Shown: positions 18,005 through 26,889, counted from the first letter of the stretch. The stretch is DNA of 64,000 nucleotides from CAWKDG01 sp963848355 (GCA_963848355.1 CAWKDG010000001.1:372001-436000); one strand, 5' to 3'. Notes: a model not told the origin generated them from the letters alone. Program-made: numbers and translations.

Positions 18005-19639
18005 TCAGTCGCCGCGACGCGGGGGCCCGACCTCGAGGATCTCGATGCTCCCGTCGGCCACCCGACTCCGCAACGCCTTCTTGTCGAACTTGCCCACGCT
18101 CGTCTTGGGCAGCTCGTCGACGAAGGCCCACCGTTCGGGGAGCCACCACCGGGCCACCCGGCCGCTCAGGAACTCGAGCAGGACGTCGGGCTCCGGCCGC
18201 GGACCCTCCGACCCCGTGACCACCACCACCAGCGGCCGTTCGTCCCACTTGGCGTCGGGGACACCGATGACGGCGGCCTCGAAGACGGCCGGATGGGCCA
18301 TCACCTCGTTCTCGAGCTCGACCGACGAGATCCATTCGCCCCCGGACTTGATGACGTCCTTGGTCCGGTCCGAGATCTGCATGAACCCGCGGTCGTCCAT
18401 CCACCCGACGTCGCCCGTCCGCAACCACCCGTCGTGGAACCGGTCCGGGGAGGGGTCGCCGTAGTAGGACCCGGTGACCCACGGTCCGCGCGCCTCGAAC
18501 TCACCGACGGAGTGGCCGTCGGCCGGCATCGTGGTGCCGTCCTCCGCCACCACCCGGATCTCGACACCGGCCAGGACCCGTCCCGTCTTCGCCCGCCAGT
18601 CCATCTCCTGCGCCACGCTGATGCCCTTGGGCGGGAAGGCCATGGCACACACGGGGCTGGTCTCGGTCATCCCCCAGCCCTGGATCATCTCCACCTCGAA
18701 GGTGTCCCGGTACGCCTCGATGAGGGTCCGCGGCACGGCCGAACCACCGGCCGTCACCATCCGCAACGACTGCAGGTCGACGTCGTGGGACTGGCTGTAG
18801 CGCAACAGGTCGTTCCAGATGGTCGGTACCCCAAGAGACAAGGTGGGGCGGAGCTCGGCGAAGATCCGGGCCAACGGCTCGGCCTGGAGGAAGCGCTCGG
18901 GCAGGATCAGGTCGGTGCCGGCCATGAAGGCCGTGTAGGGCATCCCCCAGGCGTTGGCGTGGAACATCGGCACGATCACGAGGACGCGGTCGTGTTCCGT
19001 CGCCCCCAGAGCATTCGCCGACATCCCGGCGAAGGAGTGCAGCCACGTCGAGCGGTGGCTGTAGACGACTCCTTTCGGATTGCCGGTCGTCCCGCTCGTG
19101 TAGCACATGGCCGCCGCCTGGCGTTCGTCGAGCTCGGGCCACTCGTAGCCGACCTCCTCGGCCCCGATGAACTCCTCGTACTTGAGCGTCGGACCCAGGC
19201 CGTCGGTGTCCCCGTCGCCCACCACGACGATGTGCTCGATCGTCGGGCACTGGTCGCGCACCTTGGCCAACAACGGCGCCACCGAAGCGTCGACGATGAC
19301 CACCTTGTCCTCGGCATGATTCACCACGTACGCCAACTGCTCGGGGAAGAGCCTGATGTTCAACGTGTGGAGGACGGCCCCCATGGAAGGGACGGCGAGG
19401 TAGGCCTCCAGATGCTCCTGGTCGTTCCACGCGAACGTCGCCACCCGGTCGCTGTCGCCCACACCGAGGCGCCGCAGGGCGGCGGCCAGACGCTCGGCGC
19501 GCCCCGCCACCTGGGCGAAGGTGGACCGCCGGTCGCCCGTGGGCTCGACGGTGATGACCTCGCTGCCGCCGTAGACCCGCTGGCCGTGACGGAGGATGCC
19601 GCTGATCAGGAGGGGCCCGTCCTGCATCGTGCTGAGCAT
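18005..19639 (-). CDS. Long/medium-chain acyl-CoA ligase (AMP-forming)
   Basis: 544 residues, full length for the ANL superfamily. It activates a carboxylic acid to acyl-AMP and then acyl-CoA. The P-loop YTSGTTGNPKG, the A5-type QGWGMTE, the hinge region GWLRTGDVGWMDDRGF and the A10 lysine region KTSVGKFDKKAL are all present. Substrate length cannot be read from sequence. The ATG at 19639 is chosen because TATGCT sits 6 nt upstream; an open frame extends 51 codons further but lacks conservation. It heads a minus-strand run with the coiled-coil, DinB-like and HNH genes. Confidence 0.9.
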   Translation of the reverse strand: MLSTMQDGPLLISGILRHGQRVYGGSEVITVEPTGDRRSTFAQVAGRAERLAAALRRLGVGDSDRVATFAWNDQEHLEAYLAVPSMGAVLHTLNIRLFPEQLAYVVNHAEDKVVIVDASVAPLLAKVRDQCPTIEHIVVVGDGDTDGLGPTLKYEEFIGAEEVGYEWPELDERQAAAMCYTSGTTGNPKGVVYSHRSTWLHSFAGMSANALGATEHDRVLVIVPMFHANAWGMPYTAFMAGTDLILPERFLQAEPLARIFAELRPTLSLGVPTIWNDLLRYSQSHDVDLQSLRMVTAGGSAVPRTLIEAYRDTFEVEMIQGWGMTETSPVCAMAFPPKGISVAQEMDWRAKTGRVLAGVEIRVVAEDGTTMPADGHSVGEFEARGPWVTGSYYGDPSPDRFHDGWLRTGDVGWMDDRGFMQISDRTKDVIKSGGEWISSVELENEVMAHPAVFEAAVIGVPDAKWDERPLVVVVTGSEGPRPEPDVLLEFLSGRVARWWLPERWAFVDELPKTSVGKFDKKALRSRVADGSIEILEVGPPRRGD

Positions 19640-19645
19640 CGCCGG

Positions 19646-19651
19646 AGCATA
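19646..19651 (-). promoter_or_regulatory. -10 element of acyl-CoA ligase gene (leaderless)
   Basis: TATGCT ends 6 nt before the ATG at 19639, matching the leaderless pattern and fixing the start. Confidence 0.55.
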
Positions 19652-19692
19652 TCGGGGGAGGACCGAAACACCGCCAGGGGTCACGCCGCCAC

Positions 19693-19708
19693 GACCACGG
19701 TTGTGGTC
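19693..19708. repeat. Perfect 6-bp hairpin between ligase and small membrane gene
   Basis: GACCAC and GTGGTC flank a GGTT loop. It lies between the stop of the gene at 19749 and the ligase promoter, both on the minus strand. It could be a weak terminator of the upstream gene or an operator for the ligase; there is no T-tract. Confidence 0.3.
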
Positions 19709-19748
19709 ACGTTGCGTCAGCGCGGTGGGATCGACCGGCTTTGGCTCC

Positions 19749-19991
19749 TCACGGCCGGACCAGGGGGCCGAGGGGGTGGATCCGGCGGTCACCGGGGAAG
19801 TGGTGCCAAGGGCCCGAACCCCGTCCCTGTCCGTCCATGGCGAGGTGGGCGCCCAGACCGATCAAGGACCATCCGAGTCGTCGGCGGGCCCGGGGGACCA
19901 GGGAGTCGCCGGTGCGGGGGATCCGGCTCGCCTCGAGGATCTCACGCTGGTGTTCCTTCCCGAGTTGCTGCAGTACCGAGGGATTGACCAT
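19749..19991 (-). CDS. Small hypothetical protein with one possible membrane segment
   Basis: 80 residues, not assigned to a family. The N-terminus (LGKEHQREILEASR) is a charged helix like those at the start of many small actinobacterial proteins. An Arg-rich stretch and a weakly hydrophobic segment LGWSLIGLGAHLAM follow. The last 25 residues look unlike a conserved domain, so an undetected frameshift near the C-terminus is possible. The ATG at 19991 is favoured because TAGGTT lies exactly 7 nt upstream. It is divergent from the WYL regulator and shares its operator palindrome. Confidence 0.5.
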   Translation of the reverse strand: MVNPSVLQQLGKEHQREILEASRIPRTGDSLVPRARRRLGWSLIGLGAHLAMDGQGRGSGPWHHFPGDRRIHPLGPLVRP

Positions 19992-19998
19992 GCAGTGA

Positions 19999-20004
19999 AA
20001 CCTA
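19999..20004 (-). promoter_or_regulatory. -10 element of small protein gene (leaderless)
   Basis: TAGGTT ends 7 nt before the ATG at 19991. The 29-bp palindrome starts only 5 bp upstream, covering the -35 region of this promoter. Confidence 0.55.
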
Positions 20005-20008
20005 TCCA

Positions 20009-20037
20009 CCATTGAGGACAGATTTGGTCCTCAATGG
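20009..20037. promoter_or_regulatory. Operator-like perfect inverted repeat, 11-bp arms
   Basis: CCATTGAGGAC and its exact reverse complement GTCCTCAATGG are separated by AGATTTG. The site lies between two divergent start codons and covers the -35/-10 spacer region of both promoters. It is the likely binding site of the WYL-domain regulator encoded at 20053, which would then repress itself and the small gene at 19991. Family-based inference; the palindrome itself is read directly. Confidence 0.7.
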
Positions 20038-20040
20038 AAG

Positions 20041-20046
20041 GATAAT
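20041..20046 (+). promoter_or_regulatory. -10 element of WYL regulator gene (leaderless)
   Basis: GATAAT ends 6 nt before the ATG at 20053. It lies 3 bp beyond the operator palindrome, consistent with autoregulation. Confidence 0.5.
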
Positions 20047-20052
20047 GGGCCT

Positions 20053-21028
20053 ATGGCCGATCCCGCTGCCCGCCTCCTGCGCCTCCTCGGACTGCTCCAG
20101 CGCCGGCCCACGTGGAGCGGAGCCGACCTGGCCGAGCGCCTCGAGGTGGAGACCCGCACCGTCCGGCGCGACGTCGACCGCCTCCGGGCCCTCGGGTACC
20201 AGGTGCACGGGATCCCCGGTGCCGGTGGGGGCTACCGCCTGGGTGGCGGGACCGACGTACCCCCGCTGCTGTTCGAGGACGACGAGGCCATGGCCGTCGC
20301 CGTCGTCCTGGGCGTGTCCGCCGTGGCCGCCGTGCCCGGCATCGAACGCGGCGCCCTCACCGCCCTGGCCAAGCTCGACCGTCTCCTCCCTCCGCGGCTG
20401 CGCTCCCAGCTCGCCGCCCTGCGGGCGGCCACCGTCTCTCTGTACTCCGAGGGGTCGCCCACCGAGCTTGTGTCCACCGAGACCCTCATCGGCCTGGCCC
20501 AGGCCTGTGACCACCACCAGCTCGCCACCTTCGCCTATCGCGGCCCAGGACGGTCGCCGCAGTGAGCGACGCGTCGAACCCCACCGGCTGGTGGCCACCG
20601 ACCGGCGCTGGTATCTGGTCGCCTACGACCTCGACCGCCGGGACTGGCGCACCTTCCGCGTCGACCGGGCCTCCTCGGTGAGCGTCATCGGCCACACCTT
20701 CGAACCCCGGCCCCTCGACGATCCGGCCCGGATGGTGGCCGAAGCCATCAGCACGGCGGGATACGCCCACCGGGCCGTCGTCCTCGTGAAGGCACCGACC
20801 GAGGTCGTGGTCCAGCTCATCCCGCCCTACGCCGGTGTCACCGAACCGGACGGTATCCACACCAAAGTGGAGCTGGGGTACGACGACGACGAGTGGCTGG
20901 CCGGCTATCTGATCGGCCTCGGTCCCGACTTCGAGGTGATCGAACCCCTCGAACTGCGGCGCTACATCGCCGCCCTGGGCGGCAGGCTTCGCCGGGCCCA
21001 CTCCGGGGCGGCCGGCAGCGGGCCTTAG
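20053..21028 (+). CDS. YafY-type HTH/WYL-domain transcriptional regulator, interrupted by a single-base frameshift
   Basis: The N-terminal ~55 residues form an HTH_11 domain (WSGADLAERLEVETRTVRRDVDRL), followed by GYxVHGIPGAGGGYRLG, typical of YafY regulators. The WYL domain continues only after a one-base shift at about 20544-20546 (an extra C in a CCC run). This gives the usual DGRRSERRVEPHRLV then RRWYLVAYDLDR. The C-terminal WCX region reaches the stop at 21028. The span is 3n+1, and restored length is about 325 residues. WYL domains bind ligands or nucleic acid. A 29-bp palindrome overlaps its promoter. The ABC exporter genes follow in the same direction. Confidence 0.82.
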
Positions 21029-21059
21029 CGACCACCCTCCGATCGTCACGGGCCGGGAC

Positions 21060-21065
21060 TACGCT
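21060..21065 (+). promoter_or_regulatory. Possible -10 element of ABC exporter operon
   Basis: TACGCT lies 9 nt before a GTG at 21075 that opens a 25-codon frame ending over the permease start. The same 9-nt spacing is seen at nagA and at 59905. Confidence 0.35.
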
Positions 21066-21074
21066 TCGGCGGCC

Positions 21075-21152
21075 GTGCGCCGACCTCCCGCACACCGCAT
21101 CGATCGACGGCGTCGATCGTCGATGACGGAGCCCGAGCACCTCCATGGCTAA
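21075..21152 (+). CDS. Possible 25-codon leader ORF overlapping the permease start
   Basis: GTG at 21075 opens a very Arg-rich frame that ends at a TAA overlapping the permease ATG (ATGGCTAA), an 8-bp overlap. The arrangement would couple permease translation to the leader. Codon content and conservation cannot be judged from one sequence; the frame could also be chance. Confidence 0.2.
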   Translation: MRRPPAHRIDRRRRSSMTEPEHLHG

Positions 21153-24100
21153 GGCTGACCGGCGGGCACGCGCGGCGCTGATCCTCGGCGGCCTGCGATG
21201 GCGGGCGGGCGCATCGATCTCCATGCTGGTGGTGGCCGTCGGCGCCATCGCCGCCGGTACCTTCGGGCCCGTCTATCTGGGCGAGGCCGACCATTCGGTC
21301 CTTCTGTCGACCTTGGCGGAGGCGCCCGTCGGCAACATCGGCCTCACCCTGCTCCCGTCACGCGGTCCCGACGCCCGCACGCGGCTCCTGCCGCGTCTCG
21401 GACGAAGCCTCACGCCTCTTCCGCGGCCCGACCTTCGGTGGGCGCGCTCTCCTCGGATCACCGATCGTCACCGAGGACATCGGCGTGACGACCACGGCGC
21501 CCACCAACGGCCAGCTCTACGGTTCCGACCTCGTCGCCCGTACCGACGTGTGCCGGCACCTGTCGTTTCGCTCGGGCGGCTGTCCCGTGGCGCCCGGGTC
21601 TGTGGCCGTCAGTACCCGCAGCGCCCAGGCTCTGGGTCTGCACACCGGTGACCGTCTCACCCTCTTCGCGACGCGGAGCGCCAGGCCCATCACCCTCATG
21701 ATCTCGGGACTCTTCCGGCCCGGCGATCCTCAGGTGCCGTTCTGGTGGGGCGAGAACTACTTCCCCAAAGGGGAGGGGTTCAGCACCTCGAAGCCGCTCC
21801 TCGACGACGTCTTCGCCAGTGCGCAGACCGTGCTCGCCGTGGCACCGCCCGGCCAGGTGGCGCTCATGACGCAATTCCCGCTCACCGAGGACGACCTGGT
21901 ACCGGGGATCGTCGGGCCCTTCGAAACCACGCTGGCGCGACTGGTGAACCAGGCCCGCACCGATGAAGCGGTCGGGGTGAGCAGTGGGGTCGTCAGCCAA
22001 CTCGACCGGGCGGCGCAGGACGAGCACACGACCGGCACCATCGTGATCGTCGTCGATCTCCAACTCGTTCTGCTCTCCCTGCTCGTTCTCTATTTCGTGG
22101 CCGCACGCACGGCCGAGGCCCGAGAGCCCGATGTCCGGCTGGCCGAACTCCGTGGTTTCGGGCCCTCGGACGCCGCTCTCGTCGCCCTCCTCGAACCACT
22201 CACCATCCTCGGCCTGTCGGTCCCGCTCGGCATCCTCGTCGCCTGGCTCGCCGCCGTGGTCGCTTCTCCCCATCTGTTCGTCCCGGGAGTGGGGCCGACC
22301 GTCGCCCCCCCGGCGGTAGGAGCAGCCGTCCTCTCCTTCGCAGCCGGTGTGCTGGCGACCGTTCTCGGGGCGCGCCAGCTGATCTTCCGTCGCGCCGCGC
22401 CACGGCACCAGGGCCCCGGTAGGCAAGGGATCGCCATCGCCGTCGATGCCGTGGCCGTGACGCTGGCCGTCGTCGCCTTCGTCGAGGTGGCGGCGGGTGG
22501 TGTGTCGAGCGGCGCCCACACCGATCCCCTGGCCGCCTTCGCCCCCGGTCTCCTGGCCTTCGGGATGGGGGTCGTGGCCGCCCGCCTGCTTCCTCTGGCA
22601 TCGCGGTTGGCTGTCCGCGCCACGCGGGGTTCGCCTCGGGTGGGCACCACCCTGGCCGTCACTCGCATCGCACGACGGGCCGAGCTCTCCCGGCACATCG
22701 TCCTCGTGTCCCTCGCCGTCGGCCTGGCCACCTTCGCCATCGCCGGTTGGGCCGTCGCCGGACACAACCGGTCCCTGGACGCCGGATTCGATGTCGGAGC
22801 GTCGCGCGCCCTGGTCGTCACCGTCCCTCCCGGCGTCGACTTCCTGAGCGCCGTGCGCCAGGCCGACCCAGGAGGGTCAGAGGCCATGGCCGTCGTCATC
22901 GAGAGGGCGCCCGATGGTGTGACCCTGGCCGTGGACTCGGCTCGGATGGCTGAGGTGGCCGCGTGGCCGCCGACACTGAGCACCACGGGCGTGCGCACCC
23001 TGGCGCGCCTGATCGCCCCCCGCACGGCGCCGGTCGTGACCGTCTCGGGTACCGCCGTGCGGGTGTCGGTCGACGTCGCCGGCAGCGTCGAGCCCGCCCC
23101 CGAGCTGCAGGCCGTCGTGTTCGACGACGGTTTCCAGGAGCTCTCGACCGTCGATCTCGGCGCCCTCCACGTCGACCGCCACTCCTATCAGGGCTCGATT
23201 GTCGGGGACTGCACCCCGACGTGTCGACTCGTCGGCCTGGCGGTGACCTGGGCGCCCCCGGGCAGCGTGCCGCAACAGAGCGCCCGCATTCCCTTCACCA
23301 TGACCTCGATCGCCGATCGGTCCGGCGGCGGTCCCTGGTCGACCGTCCCGGCGAGACTCGGAGATCCCCATGACTGGTCCAGCCCCGCCGGCGCCGTCAC
23401 CCTCGGGAAGGACGGGTCGGCCCTGACCGTCGACGCCACGGTGGACGCCGACGGCTCGCCGGCGACATTCGGGCCCGCCGATGTGCCTCCCACCCTGCCC
23501 GCCATCGTGACCGGTTCCTTTTCCGGGAACACCGGCGTCGGCCTCGACGGCTCGACCCTCACCGTCAGGTCGGTCGCCCTCGTCCCCGCTCTGCCCGTCA
23601 TCGGCAACGGTAACGGGGCGATCATGGTCGACCTGGCCTTGGCGCAGCGGCTGCAGGCGGGACCGATGTTGCATGCAACATCGGAGGTCTGGCTGGCGCC
23701 CGGACCCGACCGCGACGTCGTCCAACGCCTTCGCACCGACGGGATCACGGTCGTCGAGGTGCACACGGTGTCGTCGCAGCTGTCGGTGCTCTCGAAGACC
23801 GGCGTCTCCCTGGCCTATGCGCTCTTCCTCGTCTCCGCTCTCGTCGCCGCCGTCCTGGCCGTGGCTTCGACCATCTTCGCGGTGTCGGTCACCGCCCGCC
23901 GTCGGATGGTCGAGTTCGCCTCTCTCCGGGCCGTGGGGATCCGGCCACGAACGCTGCGTCGGTCGCTCGCCATCGAGCAGGTCCTGGTACTCGGTGTGGG
24001 GGTGGTCACCGGCGCCGCCGCCGGCGTGATTGCCACCGTGGTGGCGCTCCCGTCCATCCCCGAGAACTTCACCGCCGGCACGGCGCCGCCCCTCGCCTTC

Positions 24101-24229
24101 GGCCTTCCGCTCGGAGCCATCGGTGTCATCATCGTCGCCGTCCTCGTCTCGTTGGGGACGACGGTGGCGGTGGCCGCCCGCCTCGTCGTGGGACGGTCGT
24201 CGGTCGACACGCTGGGGGGTGGGCAATGA
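21145..24229 (+). CDS. Double-FtsX ABC exporter permease, interrupted by a single-base frameshift
   Basis: Restored length is about 1028 residues. An N-terminal membrane helix (about residues 25-45) is followed by an extracytoplasmic domain. A first FtsX domain has its helices around 22050-22370, and two or more further helices run to about 22760. A second large extracytoplasmic domain (about 22780-23780) precedes a second FtsX domain (23800-24190) with the cytoplasmic loop FASLRAVGIRPRTLRRSLAIEQ. The reading frame must shift one base at about 21391-21394 to join LLP to RVSDEASRLFRG; the span is 3n+1. The stop overlaps the first ATPase start (ATGA). Substrate unknown; MacB/LolCDE-type relatives move lipids, peptides or lipoproteins. 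Confidence 0.8.
23663..23684. repeat. Perfect 22-bp palindrome inside the permease gene
   Basis: The half-site CCGATGTTGCA is followed without spacer by its exact reverse complement. It is markedly AT-richer than its surroundings and encodes residues around PMLHATSE of the second extracytoplasmic domain. It could be an intragenic regulator site or a chance palindrome. Confidence 0.45.
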
Positions 24230-25092
24230 CGCGCGTCGAGGCTCACGGCCAACAAGGAGGCGTCGACGTCCACGTCATCGGTGTCGTCCATCTCTACGAG
24301 CAGGAGGGGGTCGACATCGTCGCGCTGCGCGGTGTCGATCTCGAGATCGACGCCGGCGAGATGCTGGCTCTCCTCGGACCATCGGGCATGGGTAAGTCGA
24401 CCTTGCTCAAGCTGCTGGCGGGACTGATCCGCCCGTCGGCGGGACAGATCTGGGTGGGAGAAGCAGAGTTGAGCCGTTTGAGCGGGAGGCAGACCCAGGA
24501 GCTGAGGGCCACCGAGGTGAGCTACGTCCTGCAGGAGACCGGGCGCAATCTCCTCCCCTTCGCCACCGCGGCACAGAACGTCTGGTTCGCCCAGCAGGGC
24601 GGGCGCAAGCGCCGGCGACGACCCGCCCCCGACCCCGTCGAGCTGCTGGACCGCCTGGGCCTGTCCGCCATCGCCCACCGTCGCGTAGCCGAATTGCCGC
24701 GCGGAGAGCAGCAGCAGGTGGCTCTCGCCGCCGGCGTCGGGTCCTCGCCCCGTCTCCTCCTGGCCGACGAACCCACCAACCAACTCGAATCCGCCGCCCG
24801 TCAGAAGGTCGTCTCGCTCCTCCACGCCATCAACGAGCAACTCGGGACCACCATCGTCCTCGTCACCCACGATCCCGAGGTGGCCGGCGCCTTTGCGCGT
24901 TCGGTCATCATCCGTGACGGTCGGGTCGGCGGCGAAGGTCGGCACGGCGAACAATTCGCCGTCATCGACGGCAGCGGCTCTCTTCAACTCCCCCCCGACG
25001 TCCTGGAGCGTTTCCCTCCCCTGACACGACTGCGCGTCGTGCGTCACGAGGACGGCATCGACCTCCGACCGGTGGACGGACCCGACCGGTGA
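24226..25092 (+). CDS. ABC exporter ATPase 1 with degenerate signature motif
   Basis: 288 residues, MacB/LolD-like. Walker A is GPSGMGKST (51-59), Walker B LLLADEPT with D181 and catalytic E182, and the H-loop H215 in VTHDPE is intact. The ABC signature, normally LSGGQ, reads LPRGEQQQ (157-164). So this subunit can bind and position ATP but offers a poor signature to its partner. The C-terminal 50 residues extend beyond the usual domain. The start overlaps the permease stop by 4 bp, and its stop overlaps the start of ATPase 2. Confidence 0.9.
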   Translation: MTRVEAHGQQGGVDVHVIGVVHLYEQEGVDIVALRGVDLEIDAGEMLALLGPSGMGKSTLLKLLAGLIRPSAGQIWVGEAELSRLSGRQTQELRATEVSYVLQETGRNLLPFATAAQNVWFAQQGGRKRRRRPAPDPVELLDRLGLSAIAHRRVAELPRGEQQQVALAAGVGSSPRLLLADEPTNQLESAARQKVVSLLHAINEQLGTTIVLVTHDPEVAGAFARSVIIRDGRVGGEGRHGEQFAVIDGSGSLQLPPDVLERFPPLTRLRVVRHEDGIDLRPVDGPDR

Positions 25093-25753
25093 GCGCGTCG
25101 GAGCTGCAGGCCCATACCCTCGGACTCGATCTCGGGGGCCGTCCCGTTCTGAACGGGATCGAACTCACGGCGCGGGCGGGTGTTCCCCTGGCTGTCTCGG
25201 GTCCCTCGGGGTCGGGCAAGACGGTCCTTCTCCTCGCCCTGGCCGGTCTCATACCCCCGTCCGCGGGACGGTGCTGGTCGACGGGAGACCGATCAGCACC
25301 GATGCCGACCGCGGGGGCATCCGTTTCGGTGTCGTCCTGCAGACGCAGGGACTCGTGGCGGAGATGACGGCGCAGGAGAACGTCGCGCTGCCGCTCCAGG
25401 AACGCCGACTGCCGGCACTGGAGGTGAGCACCCGGGCCACCGAGGCGTTGCGGTCGGTCGGCCTCGGGGACGTCCACGACCGCGTGACCGCCGAGCTGTC
25501 CGGTGGCCAACGCCAGAGAGTCGGTGTGGCCCGCGCCCTCGCCGGTTCGCCGGAGATCGTGATCGCCGACGAACCCACGGGCGAGCTCGACCCGGACAAT
25601 CGGGCGCGGGTCCTGGCGTTGCTGGTGGATCCCTCTCCCGACCGGATCGTCGTCATCGCCTCCAACGACCCCGAGGTGGTCGACGCCTGTCGACGCGTCC
25701 TCCATCTGCGCGACGGGATCATCGACGACGGGGGGGACCGGATTCCTCGGTAG
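25089..25753 (+). CDS. ABC exporter ATPase 2 lacking the H-loop histidine, interrupted by a single-base frameshift
   Basis: About 221 residues once the frame is repaired. Walker A GPSGSGKT is in the first frame. A missing G in the run at 25265-25267 would join PPSAG to TVLVDGRPIS, and the span is 3n+2, as expected for one lost base. After that come a canonical LSGGQRQR signature and Walker B IVIADEPTGELD. The switch position reads ASNDPE, with Asn (codon 25664-25666) where His is expected. The defect is complementary to ATPase 1. The GTG start overlaps the ATPase 1 stop. Confidence 0.82.
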
Positions 25754-25789
25754 CGTGCCGTGGAGTACCACGACGTCAGGGAGATGATC

Positions 25790-26200
25790 ATGGACCGATC
25801 AGCGGCACTGGAATTCATCCGTCACCATCACCGGGCCGTCCTGGCCACGACGCGGGCGGACGGTGAGCCCCAGTTGTCACCGGTGGCGGCCGGCGTCGAT
25901 GCGGACGGCACCGTGGTGGTGAGTACTCGCGAAACGGCGGTGAAGACGAAGAACCTGCGACGGCGGCCACGCGCCTCGCTGGCCGTACTGAGCGACGGGT
26001 TCTTCGGCGAATGGGTCCAGGTCGAGGGTCCGGTCGAGATCGTCTCCCTGCCCGAGGCCATGGACGGCCTGATCGACTATTACCGACAGCTGTCAGGTGA
26101 ACACCCGGACTGGAACGAGTACCGCGCCGCCATGGAGAGCGAACGGCGCGTCCTGCTCCGCCTGACCGTCGAGCGGGCCGGGCCCACGGTGAGCGGCTGA
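25790..26200 (+). CDS. PPOX-class (pyridoxamine-phosphate-oxidase-like) F420- or flavin-dependent oxidoreductase
   Basis: 136 residues of the split beta-barrel fold. HHRAVLATTRADGEPQLSPV and KTKNLRRRPRASLAVL are the standard cofactor-phosphate binding strands of TIGR03618-type actinobacterial enzymes, many of which use F420. The choice of F420 is inferred from family and from fbiC in the same window. The ATG at 25790 has CAGGGAG 6 nt upstream; in-frame GTG 25760 and ATG 25784 are alternatives. A TAGCGT hexamer at 25751-25756 could be its promoter. Physiological substrate unknown. Confidence 0.8.
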   Translation: MDRSAALEFIRHHHRAVLATTRADGEPQLSPVAAGVDADGTVVVSTRETAVKTKNLRRRPRASLAVLSDGFFGEWVQVEGPVEIVSLPEAMDGLIDYYRQLSGEHPDWNEYRAAMESERRVLLRLTVERAGPTVSG

Positions 26201-26336
26201 CCTCGTCGCCACCCGGCCACCGGAGGCCTTGACGGACCGGTCGTGGCCATGATCGACTCCGCCCACGGGTGCTCCGCCCGCCCGTCTCTGAGCCTGCCGC
26301 TCACGCATCTCGACCCCGTCACCTTGAGGTCATCCC

Positions 26337-26873
26337 ATGCGTTCGCCCGTCCGGCTCGTTCTCGTCCTCGGCATTCTGGTGGCGTCGTCCGCCGTCTTCG
26401 TCTGCCTCGGTGCCGCCGCCTGGGTGGGAGGCACGGGCGGTATCGACCTTCCCGCCGGCCTCGGGGCCGTCACGCCGGCCCTCGTCCCCGGAGCACCGAC
26501 CTCGAGAGAAACGGCGGCGGCCGAAGCGGTGTCGTGGGCCCTGGCCCAGTTGGGCACCCCCTACCGGTGGGGGGGTGAGGGCGACGGGGGGTTCGACTGC
26601 TCGGGTCTCGTCCAGGCTGCCTTCGCCGCGGCCGGCGTCCATCTCCCCCGCGTGGCCCAGGACCAGTACGACGCCGGACCCCACCTGCCCCCGGATGCCC
26701 CTCTGCTCCCCGGAGACCTGGTCTTCTTCGGATCCTCCAGCGAGGCGGTCGACCACGTCGGGATCGTCGTCCAACCGGGTGAAATGGTCGATGCCCCCCA
26801 CACGGGCGCTGTCGTGCGCGTGGAGCCGATCTGGTCGGCCGACTTCGTCGGAGCCACCCGTCCGGCTCCGTGA
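26337..26873 (+). CDS. Secreted NlpC/P60 peptidoglycan endopeptidase
   Basis: 178 residues. Residues ~5-30 form a signal peptide or N-terminal anchor. The NlpC/P60 domain fills residues ~60-175: GTPYRWGG, catalytic C88 in DCSGL, LPRVAQDQY, PGDLVFF and catalytic H140 in DHVGI. It cleaves peptide stems of peptidoglycan outside the membrane. GAGGT about 8 nt before the ATG serves as ribosome site. The 136-nt upstream gap contains no recognisable riboswitch. Confidence 0.88.
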   Translation: MRSPVRLVLVLGILVASSAVFVCLGAAAWVGGTGGIDLPAGLGAVTPALVPGAPTSRETAAAEAVSWALAQLGTPYRWGGEGDGGFDCSGLVQAAFAAAGVHLPRVAQDQYDAGPHLPPDAPLLPGDLVFFGSSSEAVDHVGIVVQPGEMVDAPHTGAVVRVEPIWSADFVGATRPAP

Positions 26874-26877
26874 CCGA

Positions 26878-26883
26878 TATCGT
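26878..26883 (+). promoter_or_regulatory. -10 element of pyrF (leaderless)
   Basis: TATCGT ends 6 nt before the ATG at 26890 and only 4 nt after the NlpC gene. It fixes the pyrF start, since the frame stays open far upstream. Confidence 0.55.
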
Positions 26884-26889
26884 CGGCAC

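Noticed and set aside
17159..19987. A 942-codon plus-strand frame opposite the ligase and DinB-like genes
   Set aside because: Low-complexity Arg/Pro/Gly sequence without motifs, antisense to conserved genes.
26201..26336. c-di-AMP (ydaO-type) riboswitch before the NlpC/P60 gene
   Set aside because: Such riboswitches often precede actinobacterial wall hydrolases, but the 136-nt gap lacks the conserved core and is too short.
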